Notes: generated by a model from the letters alone, not told the origin. DNA of 64,000 bases from Ancylobacter novellus (GCA_003241695.1 QFPN01000003.1:1-64000), one strand, 5' to 3'. Positions 8,715-17,089 are shown, numbered from the stretch's first letter. Numbers and translations: made by a program.

Positions 8715-9689
8715 ATGCGCGTCATCGTGGTCGGCGCAGGACCGGCCGGCCTCGTGGCCGCCGTCGAGCTTGCGAGCCGCGGCGTCGAAGTCGAAGTGCT
8801 GGAACGCGGCGACCGGCTCGGCGAACGCGCCTGCGCGTGGTCCGCGGGCGGCATGATCGCGCCCTGGTGCGAGGCCGAAGCCGGCGAGGAGGAGGTCGCG
8901 GTCAAGGGACCGGAAGCGCTGCGCTGGTGGCCGCGCCAGATTTCGGAAGTGGCGATCGAAGGCACGCTCGTCGTCGCGTCCCGCCGCGACCATGCGGAGC
9001 TCGCCCGTTTCGCGCGGCTTACGGAACGTCACGAGCCGGTCGACGCGGCGCGGATCGCGGCGCTGGAGCCAGATCTCGCGGGCCGCTTCGACAAGGGGCT
9101 GTTCTTCCCAGAGGAAGGCCATCTCGACCCGCGCGAGGCGCTGCCCGCGCTCGTCAGGCGGCTCGAGGCGCTCGGCGGACGGGTGCGGTTCGGCGTCGAG
9201 GCGGATCCCGAAGCGCTCGAGGCCGATGCGGTGCTCGACTGCCGCGGCATCGGCGCGCGACGCGACGCGCCGGATCTGCGCGGCGTGCGCGGAGAGATGA
9301 TCCTGCTGCGGACCGAAGAAATCTCGCTCAAGCGTCCGGTCCGCGCGCTGCATCCGCGGCTCACGCTCTATGTCGTGCCGCGCGCCGACCACGTCTTCAT
9401 GGTCGGCGCGACGTCGATCGAAAGCGGGTCGCGCTCGCGCGTCTCGGCGCGTTCGGCGGTCGAACTGCTCAACGCGGCCTATGCGCTGCATCCGGCCTTC
9501 GGCGAGGCGGAGATCCTTGAACTCTGCGCGGATCTCAGGCCCGCTTTTCCCGACAACCTTCCTCGCATCGACCGCCGCGGCCGCGTCGTCCGGCTGAACG
9601 GCTTCTACCGCAACGGCTTCCTGCTCACGCCCGCGCTTGCGCGCGAGGCGGCGGACGCCGTGCTTTCGCTTTCGGAGACCCCGGCATGA
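8715..9689 (+). CDS. thiO: Glycine oxidase ThiO-like FAD-dependent oxidase
   Basis: 324-residue D-amino-acid-oxidase-family flavoprotein. It should oxidise glycine to iminoglycine (dehydroglycine), the glycine-derived precursor of the thiamine thiazole ring in aerobes. The Rossmann motif VVGAGPAGLVAA is at residues 5-16, and the C-terminal FAD signature NGFYRNGFLLTPALAREAA is near the end. It is the first gene behind the TPP riboswitch. AGGGAGGACGAGCG precedes the ATG. Its stop overlaps the start of thiS by 4 bases (ATGA), so the two are translationally coupled. Confidence 0.92.
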   Translation: MRVIVVGAGPAGLVAAVELASRGVEVEVLERGDRLGERACAWSAGGMIAPWCEAEAGEEEVAVKGPEALRWWPRQISEVAIEGTLVVASRRDHAELARFARLTERHEPVDAARIAALEPDLAGRFDKGLFFPEEGHLDPREALPALVRRLEALGGRVRFGVEADPEALEADAVLDCRGIGARRDAPDLRGVRGEMILLRTEEISLKRPVRALHPRLTLYVVPRADHVFMVGATSIESGSRSRVSARSAVELLNAAYALHPAFGEAEILELCADLRPAFPDNLPRIDRRGRVVRLNGFYRNGFLLTPALAREAADAVLSLSETPA

Positions 9690-9883
9690 AGCTGATCGTC
9701 AACGGCTCGACGCTTGAGGTCGAAGCCGAGACGCTGGCCTCGGCGCTGGTCGCGCTCGATTACGGCGACGCGACGGTCGCGACCGCGGTGAACGGCGCCT
9801 TCGTGCCGAAAGGCGCGCGCGCCGACAGAACGCTTAACGACGGCGACCGCATCGAGATCGTCGCGCCGCGCCAGGGTGGATAA
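9686..9883 (+). CDS. thiS: Sulfur carrier protein ThiS
   Basis: 65 residues with the beta-grasp fold pattern (MKLIVNGSTLEVEAETLASA) and the essential C-terminal Gly-Gly (PRQGG). That terminus is adenylated and converted to a thiocarboxylate to donate sulphur to the thiazole. It overlaps thiO by 4 bases and is followed 13 bases later by thiG. Confidence 0.95.
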   Translation: MKLIVNGSTLEVEAETLASALVALDYGDATVATAVNGAFVPKGARADRTLNDGDRIEIVAPRQGG

Positions 9884-9896
9884 GGAGGAGCACAAC

Positions 9897-10676
9897 ATGG
9901 ACGGCCCCTTGACCTTCTACGGCGAGACCATTGGCTCGCGCTTGCTGCTGGGCACCGCGCTCTACCCCTCCCCGCAGGTCCTCGCCGACGCGGCCCGCGC
10001 CTCGGGCGCCGAGATCCTCACCGTGTCGCTGCGCCGCGAATCCGGCCGCATGCGCGAGGGGCAGGACTTCTGGGGCCTCATCCAGGGCATCGGCGCGCGC
10101 GTGCTGCCGAACACCGCCGGCTGCCATTCGGTCGCGGAGGCTGTGACCACCGCCCAGATGGCCCGCGAGGTGTTCAACACGTCCTGGGTCAAGCTCGAAG
10201 TCATCGGCGAGGCCGACACGCTGCAGCCCGACGTCTTCGGCCTCGTCGAGGCGGCGAAGATCCTGACCGAGGACGGCTTCGAGGTGTTTCCCTACACCAC
10301 CGCCGATCTCGTGGTCGCCGAGCGGCTGCTCGAGGCCGGCTGCAAGGTGCTGATGCCGTGGGGCGCGCCAATCGGCACCGGCATGGGTCTCAACGACGTC
10401 TATGCGCTGCGGTCGCTGCGCGCCCATTTCCCCGACGTGCCGCTGGTGATCGACGCCGGCGTCGGCCGTCCGAGCCACGCCGCGCAGGCCATGGAGCTCG
10501 GCTATGACGCGGTGCTGCTCAACACCGCGGTCGCCAAGGCGGGCGACCCGGTCGCGATGGCGCGCGCCTTCGGACAGGCGATCGAGGCCGGCCGCGCCGG
10601 CTTCGAGGCCGGATGCATCGAGCCGCGCGACATGGCCGCGCCCTCGACACCGGTGTTCGGCAAGGCGTTCGCCTGA
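9897..10676 (+). CDS. thiG: Thiazole synthase
   Basis: 259 residues. ThiG joins deoxyxylulose 5-phosphate, ThiS thiocarboxylate and dehydroglycine into the thiazole phosphate. The Schiff-base lysine is K99 in SWVKLEVIGEADTLQPD, and the PNTAGCHSVAEAV segment and the phosphate-binding end (VIDAGVGRPSHAAQAMELG) are typical. The ATG at 9897 has AAGGAGGAG 7 bases upstream; an earlier GTG would overlap thiS and lie ahead of that site. Confidence 0.96.
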   Translation: MDGPLTFYGETIGSRLLLGTALYPSPQVLADAARASGAEILTVSLRRESGRMREGQDFWGLIQGIGARVLPNTAGCHSVAEAVTTAQMAREVFNTSWVKLEVIGEADTLQPDVFGLVEAAKILTEDGFEVFPYTTADLVVAERLLEAGCKVLMPWGAPIGTGMGLNDVYALRSLRAHFPDVPLVIDAGVGRPSHAAQAMELGYDAVLLNTAVAKAGDPVAMARAFGQAIEAGRAGFEAGCIEPRDMAAPSTPVFGKAFA

Positions 10677-10699
10677 ACCTTCGCCCGTCGGAAAAGCAG

Positions 10700-11314
10700 A
10701 TGACATCCAGCACGCTCGATCCCTTCTACCCCGTCGTCGACAGCCTCGACTGGGTCCGACGCATGCTCGGCGCGGGCGCGCGGCTGATCCAGCTCCGCAT
10801 CAAGGACCGGCCGGCCGAGGAGGTCCGCCCCGCCGTGCGCGAGGCGCTTGCGCTCGCCCGCACGGCCGGCGCCGACCTCGTGATCAACGACTATTGGGAG
10901 ATCGCGATCGACGAAGGCGCCGAATTTCTGCATCTCGGCCAAGAAGATCTCGACGGCGCGGACCTCGGCGCGATCCGGGCCGCCGGCCTTAGGCTCGGCG
11001 TCTCGACCCACACGCATGAAGAGCTCGACCGCGCGCTCTCGGTCGATCCGCACCATGTCGCGCTCGGCCCGGTCTGGCCGACGATCCTGAAGCAGATGCC
11101 CTTCGCCCCTCAGGGCCTCGAACGCGTCTCGGAATGGAAGCGGCTGATCGGCGACCGGCCTCTGGTCGCGATCGGCGGCCTGACGCCCGAACGCGCCCGC
11201 CAGTGCCTCGACGCCGGCGCGGACGTCGTCGCGGTGGTGAACGACGTGCTGGGCGCGGCCGATCCGGAAGAGCGCGCCCGCGAATGGATCGCGACCACAC
11301 GCGAGGCGGCCTGA
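10700..11314 (+). CDS. thiE: Thiamine phosphate synthase
   Basis: 204 residues of the TenI/ThiE TIM-barrel family, which couples the pyrimidine and thiazole moieties to form thiamine phosphate. Family motifs are IQLRIKDRP, DLVINDYWEIA with the following HLGQEDL, the HHVALGPVWPT segment, and the phosphate-binding IGGLTPERARQCLDAGAD. It starts at the ATG at 10700, 23 bases after thiG, and is the last gene of the riboswitch-controlled operon. thiC and thiD are not in the window, so the pyrimidine branch is encoded elsewhere. Confidence 0.93.
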   Translation: MTSSTLDPFYPVVDSLDWVRRMLGAGARLIQLRIKDRPAEEVRPAVREALALARTAGADLVINDYWEIAIDEGAEFLHLGQEDLDGADLGAIRAAGLRLGVSTHTHEELDRALSVDPHHVALGPVWPTILKQMPFAPQGLERVSEWKRLIGDRPLVAIGGLTPERARQCLDAGADVVAVVNDVLGAADPEERAREWIATTREAA

Positions 11315-11340
11315 CGCGCCAGAGGCCCTACGATTTCTCC

Positions 11341-11376
11341 GGCCGTCATGCCCGTGCTTGCGCGGGCATGACGGCC
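11341..11376. repeat. Palindromic intergenic hairpin
   Basis: A perfect inverted repeat, GGCCGTCATGCCCG and CGGGCATGACGGCC around an 8-base loop, between the convergent thiE and the secreted 381-residue gene. There is no T-tract on either side. It resembles the short GTCATGCCCG palindromes scattered through alphaproteobacterial genomes; it may also act as a bidirectional terminator. Confidence 0.7.
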
Positions 11377-11398
11377 GCGGCGCCTCCCCGGCCTTGTC

Positions 11399-12544
11399 TC
11401 ACTCGTCCGTCAACGGACCGAGCGCCAGCGGCTCCATCTTGAACCAGGAGCTGAGCTGCTGGTAGTTCAGCCCGACCGCCTTCAGATCATAGACGACGTC
11501 CGATCTGGTCGGCCCGACGCATTCGTCCTCGCCTTTGTCGTTCTTCTGCTTTTTGCAGTAGTCCTCGCTGTCCTTGTAATAGACGCGGCCGTAGATGCCG
11601 GGCTTCGTCTGATCGTTGGAGGCGAAGAAGGCGTCCGGGTCGGACTGCCCGCCGGAACTCGGAAAGAATGACGCGTCCAGCGCGGTGGCCTGCTCGTTCC
11701 AGCGCAGGTTGTAGTCGTAATAGCCGGTGTATTCCCGCATCTGGCCGGTCGGGTCCGTGAAGCGTCCCTCCTCCTCCACATAGCGGATCGATCCGGTCAC
11801 CCGGTCGGTGTAGGGGCGGTCCGCGATCGTGTAGTAGAAGTTCAGGCCGTTGGCGTCGGTCAGCCAGTTGCCGAGCTCGTAGTCGTAATCGAGGTTGCCG
11901 TTGACCTTGACGGCGGTGAGGTAGGAGAACGGACCGGCGGCGAGCGCGAGGCTTTCGAAGCCGAGCGGATCCGGGTTCTTGACGGTGATCGATACTGTCT
12001 TGCCCTCGACGACGCGCGAATAGATCTTCTCGGCGTCGGCCTTGGCGGTGCGCAGCCTTTCGGCGACGTCCCACCACTTCAGCACGCGCCGTCCCTGCAG
12101 GACGCCGCCATATTTCGACGTCGTCTGCTGTCCTTTCACGACGTCGATGCGGAGATTGCCGTCGGCCGGCAGATAGCGGCCGCGTTTGTCGATCGGGAGA
12201 TCGCCGCGCAGGATCGCGACATCCTTCGCCACCTGCCCCGGATTGGCAGGATTGAAGACGTCGAATTTCAGGCTGTAGGTCATGCGCTCGCCGGGCTGCC
12301 GCTGGACCGCGCCTCGCATGATGAACAGGTCGCCGACGGTGAGGTTCTTCAGCTCGTAGGTGTCGACGCCGCTCGCCGAGCGTTCGGACCGCGAGGCGTA
12401 GTCGATGGTCATCTCACCGGTCACGCGTCCCTTGTCGGCGGGAACGACCGTCACGGCGCGGTTCTGAGCGAATGCGGCGGGACCCGCGAGCGCCGAAGCC
12501 GCCACCAAAGCCACGGACAGACCGTGCACCTTAAACTGCGTCAT
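11399..12544 (-). CDS. Large secreted protein of unknown function
   Basis: 381 residues with a clean signal peptide (MTQFKVHGLSVALVAASALA, cleavage near AFAQ-NR). The mature part looks beta-rich, with aromatic-rich stretches (LNFYYTIADRPY, YTGYYDYNLRW) and two cysteines close to the end (DYCKKQ and DECVGP). GAGGGGG lies just upstream of the ATG. I do not recognise a domain; a periplasmic or outer-membrane-associated role is inferred only from the signal. An unusual triple ACTAG array lies 90-115 bases upstream (separate entry). Confidence 0.72.
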   Translation of the reverse strand: MTQFKVHGLSVALVAASALAGPAAFAQNRAVTVVPADKGRVTGEMTIDYASRSERSASGVDTYELKNLTVGDLFIMRGAVQRQPGERMTYSLKFDVFNPANPGQVAKDVAILRGDLPIDKRGRYLPADGNLRIDVVKGQQTTSKYGGVLQGRRVLKWWDVAERLRTAKADAEKIYSRVVEGKTVSITVKNPDPLGFESLALAAGPFSYLTAVKVNGNLDYDYELGNWLTDANGLNFYYTIADRPYTDRVTGSIRYVEEEGRFTDPTGQMREYTGYYDYNLRWNEQATALDASFFPSSGGQSDPDAFFASNDQTKPGIYGRVYYKDSEDYCKKQKNDKGEDECVGPTRSDVVYDLKAVGLNYQQLSSWFKMEPLALGPLTDE

Positions 12545-12632
12545 TGTTTCCCCCTCGATGCTCTTTTGGGACCCAAGGTTAGTCTTGGCGCCCTGATTTT
12601 ACAAACTGATCAATCGACTAATTCTTTGGACG

Positions 12633-12657
12633 ACTAGGGATTACTAGAATATACTAG
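12633..12657. promoter_or_regulatory. Three ACTAG pentamers at exact 10-bp spacing
   Basis: ACTAG occurs at 12633-12637, 12643-12647 and 12653-12657, so the three copies lie on one face of the helix. The stretch is AT-rich and lies in the divergent region between the secreted 381-residue gene (start 12544) and metC (start 12773). CTAG is usually rare in bacterial DNA, so three in phase suggests a protein-binding site; no regulator is identified. Confidence 0.4.
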
Positions 12658-12772
12658 CCAAATCCGTGCTTTACGATTGTGGCGCCGAGGGCGGGCTTTC
12701 AGTCGAGAGCTTGACGTCCACATACGCGCCACCCCATGAACCGCGGGGCGGCACACCGAAGGAACGAGACGC

Positions 12773-13951
12773 ATGGCGCGGCGCGGCGACGGGAACCATG
12801 GGACCCTGACGGACCTCGTGACCGGCGGTCGCGACCCCGCCGACGCCTACGGCTTCGTCAATCCGCCGGTGGTTCGCGGCTCGACGGTGGTGTGGCCGAC
12901 GGTCGCCGACATGAAGGCCGCACGGGGCCGGTACACCTATGGACGGCGCGGCACGCCGACGTCGGACGCGCTGTCAGACGCGCTCAAGCTGATCGAGGGC
13001 GGCGAGCACGTGGCGCTGGTCCCATCCGGCGTCACGGCGGTGTCGCTCGCGCTGCTCTCGGTGCTGCAGGCCGGCGACCATCTGCTGATGGTCGACAGCG
13101 TCTACGATCCGACCCGCCGCTTCTGCGACGGGTTCCTAACGCGCTTCGGCGTCGAGACCGACTATTACGACCCTCTCGTCGGGGCCGACATCGCGAGGCT
13201 GATGCGGCCCAACACCCGCGCCGTGTTCGTCGAGAGCCCAGGCTCGCTCACCTTCGAAATTCAGGACATTCCCGCGATCGCCGGCGCCGCCCACGCTCGC
13301 GGCGTCGCGGTCGTCATGGACAACACATGGGCGACGCCGCTCTATTTCCGCGCCCACGACCACGGCGTCGACCTCTCGGTTTCGGCTGGAACGAAGTATC
13401 TCGGCGGACATGCCGACGTGCTGATCGGCTGGGTGTCGGCGACCGCCCAATACGCAGGCGCGCTGAAGGCGGCGCATGGCGCGCTCGGCCTCTGCTGCGG
13501 CCCGGACGACATGTTCCTCGCGCTTCGCGGGCTCAGGACGCTCGGCGTTCGGCTCGCCCATCATCAGGCCTCCGGGCTGCGGGTGGCGCGCTGGCTCGAA
13601 AGCCGGCCGGAGGTCGCGCGCGTCATGCATCCGGGGCTCGAGGACGATCCTGGCCATGCGCTCTGGAAGCGGGATTTTTCCGGCGCGTCGGGGCTTTTCG
13701 CGATCGAGATGCATCCGGGTCCATTCGAGGCGGTGGAGGCCTTCCTCGACGGGCTCGAACTGTTCGGCCTCGGCTATTCCTGGGGCGGCTATGAGAGCCT
13801 CGCGATCCCCTTCGACGCGAGGCCCATCCGCACCGCCTCCCGCTGGACGCCCTCCGGCCCGACGATCCGGCTGCATATCGGCCTCGAGGACGTCGAGGAC
13901 CTGATCGCCGACCTCGCCGCCGGCCTCGGTCGCTACGCCGACGCCTGCTGA
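12773..13951 (+). CDS. metC: Cystathionine beta-lyase
   Basis: 392-residue Cys/Met-metabolism PLP enzyme. It should cleave cystathionine to homocysteine, pyruvate and ammonia in methionine synthesis. The PLP lysine is K208 in SVSAGTKYLGGHAD. The family segments TYGRRGTPTSDAL (substrate-binding Tyr/Arg), VDSVYDPTRRF, VVMDNTWATPLYF and the C-terminal SWGGYESL are all present. These last features favour the bacterial MetC subgroup over MetB or MetZ. The ATG at 12773 is well placed at the start of homology. Confidence 0.9.
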   Translation: MARRGDGNHGTLTDLVTGGRDPADAYGFVNPPVVRGSTVVWPTVADMKAARGRYTYGRRGTPTSDALSDALKLIEGGEHVALVPSGVTAVSLALLSVLQAGDHLLMVDSVYDPTRRFCDGFLTRFGVETDYYDPLVGADIARLMRPNTRAVFVESPGSLTFEIQDIPAIAGAAHARGVAVVMDNTWATPLYFRAHDHGVDLSVSAGTKYLGGHADVLIGWVSATAQYAGALKAAHGALGLCCGPDDMFLALRGLRTLGVRLAHHQASGLRVARWLESRPEVARVMHPGLEDDPGHALWKRDFSGASGLFAIEMHPGPFEAVEAFLDGLELFGLGYSWGGYESLAIPFDARPIRTASRWTPSGPTIRLHIGLEDVEDLIADLAAGLGRYADAC

Positions 13952-13992
13952 AGCCCTGACGCGTCGGAGCGCAGGCCTTCGCAGATCTCCGG

Positions 13993-14033
13993 CGAACAAA
14001 AGAAAACCCCGCCCGGCTTTCGCCGGACGGGGT
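13993..14033 (-). terminator. Rho-independent terminator of pqqA
   Basis: On the minus strand the stem AACCCCGTCCGGC / GCCGGGCGGGGTT (14005-14033) is followed by TTTTCTTTTG. It lies about 30 bases after the pqqA stop and would end that one-gene transcript. It could also help stop metC transcripts from the other side. Confidence 0.88.
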
Positions 14034-14065
14034 TCTCGAATTGACGAAGGACTGAGCCTAGCGGC

Positions 14066-14146
14066 TCAGAGCTCGGCCGGGCTGTACGAGGTGACCTCGA
14101 GGCCAACCGGGGTCTCTTCAACGATCGGGGCGGTCCACAGAGCCAT
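14066..14146 (-). CDS. pqqA: PQQ precursor peptide PqqA (orphan copy)
   Basis: A 26-residue gene. PqqA is the ribosomal peptide whose conserved Glu and Tyr are cross-linked by PqqE to build the cofactor pyrroloquinoline quinone. The peptide has the family core E-x-x-x-Y in VGLEVTSYSPAEL, and its N-terminal half (WTAPIVEE) matches the Methylobacterium type of PqqA. The start at 14146 is preferred because GGAGG lies 5 bases upstream; an ATG at 14158 would add four residues but leaves that site inside the gene. It has its own terminator, and no pqqB, C, D or E gene is in the window. PQQ suggests periplasmic alcohol dehydrogenases such as methanol dehydrogenase elsewhere in the genome. Confidence 0.9.
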   Translation of the reverse strand: MALWTAPIVEETPVGLEVTSYSPAEL

Positions 14147-14334
14147 CAGATCCTCCATGAGATCTTCGAGCGAGCGCGGTAATCGCACCGCGCGGCGTCG
14201 GATCGCTTCGTCGCGTCCTGTGAGCTTCAAGATAAGGGCGGGGTGTCCCGCTGACCAATTAATTCTCTGTCATGTTTCGCGGGACGCGCGCCGATCTCCT
14301 CATGTATTTCTTATGTTTCGACGCCCGCGCAACC

Positions 14335-14565
14335 CTACTGAATGTGCTTGACGCCGCCCGGAGGCACGCCGAGACGCTCGAGGTCGGCGGCCGTCAGAGG
14401 CTGAAGCGGCGCGCTCGGGACCGCCGCGCCATAAGGGATCGCCTTGCGCGCGGCGGCTCGGTCGGGGATCGCGGCTGCCCAGGAACCGCTCTTGGCGCGC
14501 TCCGCGCCCTTGAGATTTGCGAGCGGCAGCGTCAGCCGCCAGCCGGCGGGTGCGGGATCTGTCAT
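14335..14565 (-). CDS. Small protein of unknown function, downstream of a BrnA-like gene
   Basis: 76 residues, proline- and alanine-rich, with no signal peptide or membrane segment. It starts 14 bases after the BrnA-like gene, so the two are very likely cotranscribed. The only notable segment is the C-terminal LTAADLERLGVPPGGVKHIQ. I do not recognise the family. Its position is where a partner of the antitoxin-like gene would be, but it has no resemblance to the BrnT toxin fold, so a toxin role is only a guess. Confidence 0.6.
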   Translation of the reverse strand: MTDPAPAGWRLTLPLANLKGAERAKSGSWAAAIPDRAAARKAIPYGAAVPSAPLQPLTAADLERLGVPPGGVKHIQ

Positions 14566-14579
14566 CGTGCTTTCCTCCG

Positions 14580-14873
14580 TCAGCCGGCGCCGTCGTCATT
14601 CGCGCCGTTGAGTTCCTGGACCGGGATCGAACCCTCACCGGACTCGGCCGCGAGCCGCGCCCGGACGGCGTCGCGCAGCGTCGCGTTGATGCGATCCTGC
14701 CAGCCCGGCCCGTCTTCCTGAAAGATCTCCAGCACGTCCTGATCGATCCTGAGCGTGACCTGCTCGCGAGCGCCCGGCACGGCCGCGGCGCGGGCGGGCG
14801 CGGGAGGCGGCGTCTTCGCGGAACGGAAGGCCGCTTCGGCGGCTGCGCGCGGGTCGCTCGGTCGACGGGCCAT
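14580..14873 (-). CDS. BrnA-like / ribbon-helix-helix antitoxin-type protein
   Basis: 97 residues. The segment VTLRIDQDVLEIFQEDGPGW, followed by QDRINATLRDAV (about 49-80), matches the BrnA antitoxin family, a ribbon-helix-helix DNA-binding domain in which a first beta strand is followed by two helices and the GxGYQxRIN turn. The N-terminal half is Ala/Pro/Arg-rich and variable. The ATG at 14873 is chosen because upstream in-frame residues look non-coding. BrnA normally sits behind brnT; no BrnT-like gene is next to it here. Confidence 0.7.
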   Translation of the reverse strand: MARRPSDPRAAAEAAFRSAKTPPPAPARAAAVPGAREQVTLRIDQDVLEIFQEDGPGWQDRINATLRDAVRARLAAESGEGSIPVQELNGANDDGAG

Positions 14874-15087
14874 GGTCTCGGACGCTCCTTCGGTCACCCT
14901 TCTTGGATCCGACCATAGCGCGAGACGGCGGACGAACGGGAGCGGGTTCGGCTGTCCCCGCTCAAAAATCACCGCGAGGAAGCAGCGACGTCAGGCCGCT
15001 ATCGGAAGCGCTCCATGCTCACTAAAACGTGAGCGCTTCGTTCCGGCTTCGCCGAGCGAGGTCGGGAAACGCAGACCGGACGTTCCG

Positions 15088-16902
15088 ATGGGGCCATCCT
15101 TCGCTCGGTACTATTCCGAAACGCTGGTGTTCCTTGGGACGGCGGGCGTCGTCGTTCCGTTCTTCAAGAAGATGCGGCTGAGCCCGGTGCACGGCTTTCT
15201 CGCCGCTGGCCTCGCGCTCGGCCCGTTCGGCCTCGGCAAACTCGCCGAGGCCGCTCCCTGGGTCGGGCCCCTCACGATCAACGACGTCGAGGAGGTGTCG
15301 CAGGTCGCCGAACTCGGCGTCGTCTTCCTGATGTTCATGATCGGCATGGAGCTGTCGCTCGACCGGCTGTGGAAGTCGCGGCGGGCGATCTTCGGCCTCG
15401 GCGCCGTTCAGGTCGCAGCCTGCTCGGCAGCGCTCGCGCTCTGCGCCTGGGCGATCGGCCAGACGCCAGCCGCCGCGATCGTTCTCGGCGCGGCCTTCTC
15501 GCTCTCCTCGACCGCGATCGCCATGCCGTCCCTCGCAGAAAAGCATCTGCTCGAATCGGAGTCCGGCCGCGCGAGTTTCGCAGTGCTGCTGTTCCAGGAC
15601 CTCGCGGCCGCGCCGCTGCTGTTCATGGTCTCGATGCTCACGCCGAGCGACGCGGACATCTGGGAGACGCTGCTCCGATCGCTCGCGCCCGGCGCAGCGG
15701 CGGTCGCGGCCGTGGTGGCGATGGGCCGGCTCGTGATGCGGCCGCTGTTCCGCTGGGTCGCGGCGGCGCGCAGTCCCGAACTCTTCATGGCGACCTGTCT
15801 GCTGGTCATTCTCGGAACGGCCTTCGTCACGGCCGCCGGCCATCAATCGATGGCGCTCGGGGCCTTCATCGCCGGGCTGCTGCTCGCCGAAACCGAGTTC
15901 CGTCGCCAAATCGAGGCGCTGATCGATCCGTTCAAGGGACTGCTGCTCGGCCTGTTCTTCCTGTGCGTCGGCGCCTCGCTCGATCTCGGGCAGGTCATGG
16001 ACGCGCTGCCTGCGACGCTCGGCGCGACCGTCGTCCTGCTCGCGATCAAGACCCTGCTGATCTTCGGCGCGGCGCGGCTGTCGGGCCTCCGGAACGGCCC
16101 CGCCCAGGAAGTGGCGCTGACCCTCGCGGGCGGCGGGGAATTCGCCTTCGTGCTGCTCAGCCCTTCGATTTCCGGGCACATCCTGTCGCCGAGCGCGACT
16201 GCGGTCGGCACCGCCGCCGTCACGCTCTCGATGACCCTGATCCCGGTCCTCGTCGGCGTCGCCGCGCGGATCAACCAGCGCGTCCCGCGCCCCGAGGCCC
16301 TCGCCTCGGCGCATCCTTCCGCCGAAGACGCGCGCGGCGCCGTCCTGATCGCAGGCTACGGCCATGTCGGCGTGCTGGTCGCGCGCATGCTGTCGAAGCA
16401 CGGCATTCCCTACATCGCGGTCGACGACGACATCCGGCTGGTGCTGCGCGCGCGCAAGCGCGCGGCGTCCCGCGTGTTCTACGGCGACGCGGCCAATCCC
16501 GAGCTGCTGCGCCGCTGCGACGTCGCGGAGACCCAGGCGCTCGTCATCACCGTGAACGACCGGGAGGCGGCGATCAGGGTGGCGGAGGCCGCGCGGCAGG
16601 AAAGCCCGAGCCTGCCCATCATCGCCCGCGCGCTCGATCTGCGCCACGCGAAGCGGCTCTACCGCGCCGGCGCGACCGACGCCGTGCCGGAGGACATCGA
16701 GCCGAGCCTGCATCTGTCCGAGCTCGCGCTGCTGGAACTCGGCGTTCCGGCCACGGAGGCGATCGCCTTCGTGCGCGGCCAGCGCGACGTGTTCCGCTCG
16801 AAGCTCGGAGGCAAGGGACGCGCCGCGAAGCGTCGCCGGGCGATTCGCGAGCCCTATCAGGAAGCCGAGGCGATCGAGCGCGCGCGCCGCAAGAAGGGGT
16901 GA
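15088..16902 (+). CDS. KefB/KefC-type monovalent cation:proton antiporter
   Basis: 604 residues. The N-terminal part (about 1-390) is a CPA2-family Na+/H+-exchanger domain with 12 or so hydrophobic helices. Typical pieces are LSPVHGFLAAGLALGPFG, LGVVFLMFMIGMELS and LFQDLAAAPLL. The C-terminal part (about 420-540) is a TrkA-N NAD-binding domain starting VLIAGYGHVGVLVARML, which gates KefB/C-type potassium efflux. The tail is Arg/Lys-rich. The ATG at 15088 is where homology begins; the reading frame is open much further upstream but without family similarity. Potassium efflux during electrophile or pH stress is the likely role. Confidence 0.88.
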   Translation: MGPSFARYYSETLVFLGTAGVVVPFFKKMRLSPVHGFLAAGLALGPFGLGKLAEAAPWVGPLTINDVEEVSQVAELGVVFLMFMIGMELSLDRLWKSRRAIFGLGAVQVAACSAALALCAWAIGQTPAAAIVLGAAFSLSSTAIAMPSLAEKHLLESESGRASFAVLLFQDLAAAPLLFMVSMLTPSDADIWETLLRSLAPGAAAVAAVVAMGRLVMRPLFRWVAAARSPELFMATCLLVILGTAFVTAAGHQSMALGAFIAGLLLAETEFRRQIEALIDPFKGLLLGLFFLCVGASLDLGQVMDALPATLGATVVLLAIKTLLIFGAARLSGLRNGPAQEVALTLAGGGEFAFVLLSPSISGHILSPSATAVGTAAVTLSMTLIPVLVGVAARINQRVPRPEALASAHPSAEDARGAVLIAGYGHVGVLVARMLSKHGIPYIAVDDDIRLVLRARKRAASRVFYGDAANPELLRRCDVAETQALVITVNDREAAIRVAEAARQESPSLPIIARALDLRHAKRLYRAGATDAVPEDIEPSLHLSELALLELGVPATEAIAFVRGQRDVFRSKLGGKGRAAKRRRAIREPYQEAEAIERARRKKG

Positions 16903-17012
16903 GCGATGTTCCCCCTTGGGGACGCTCCTCCGATTTCTCCTCGGCACGCGCGCCGACGCGCCTTGCCTGCCGAGCCCTGATCCCTCATAACCGCCTCTGT
17001 TCGGCGGCGTGT

Positions 17013-17089
17013 CGGGGCGTAGCTCAGCCTGGTAGAGCGCCTGCTTTGGGAGCAGGGGGTCGCATGTTCGAATCGTGTCGCCCCGACCA
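17013..17089 (+). tRNA. tRNA-Pro (anticodon TGG)
   Basis: 77-nt cloverleaf: acceptor CGGGGCG/CGCCCCG, D-arm AGCTCAGCCTGGTAGAGC, anticodon TGG in the loop TTTGGGA, T-loop TGTTCGAATC, and encoded CCA at 17087-17089. Confidence 0.97.

Noticed and set aside
11341..11376. Rho-independent terminator for thiE
   Set aside because: The hairpin is perfect but no T-tract follows in either direction, so it is listed as a palindromic repeat.
14146..14158. ATG at 14158 as the pqqA start
   Set aside because: It would place the GGAGG ribosome site inside the gene; the ATG at 14146 has it at ideal spacing.
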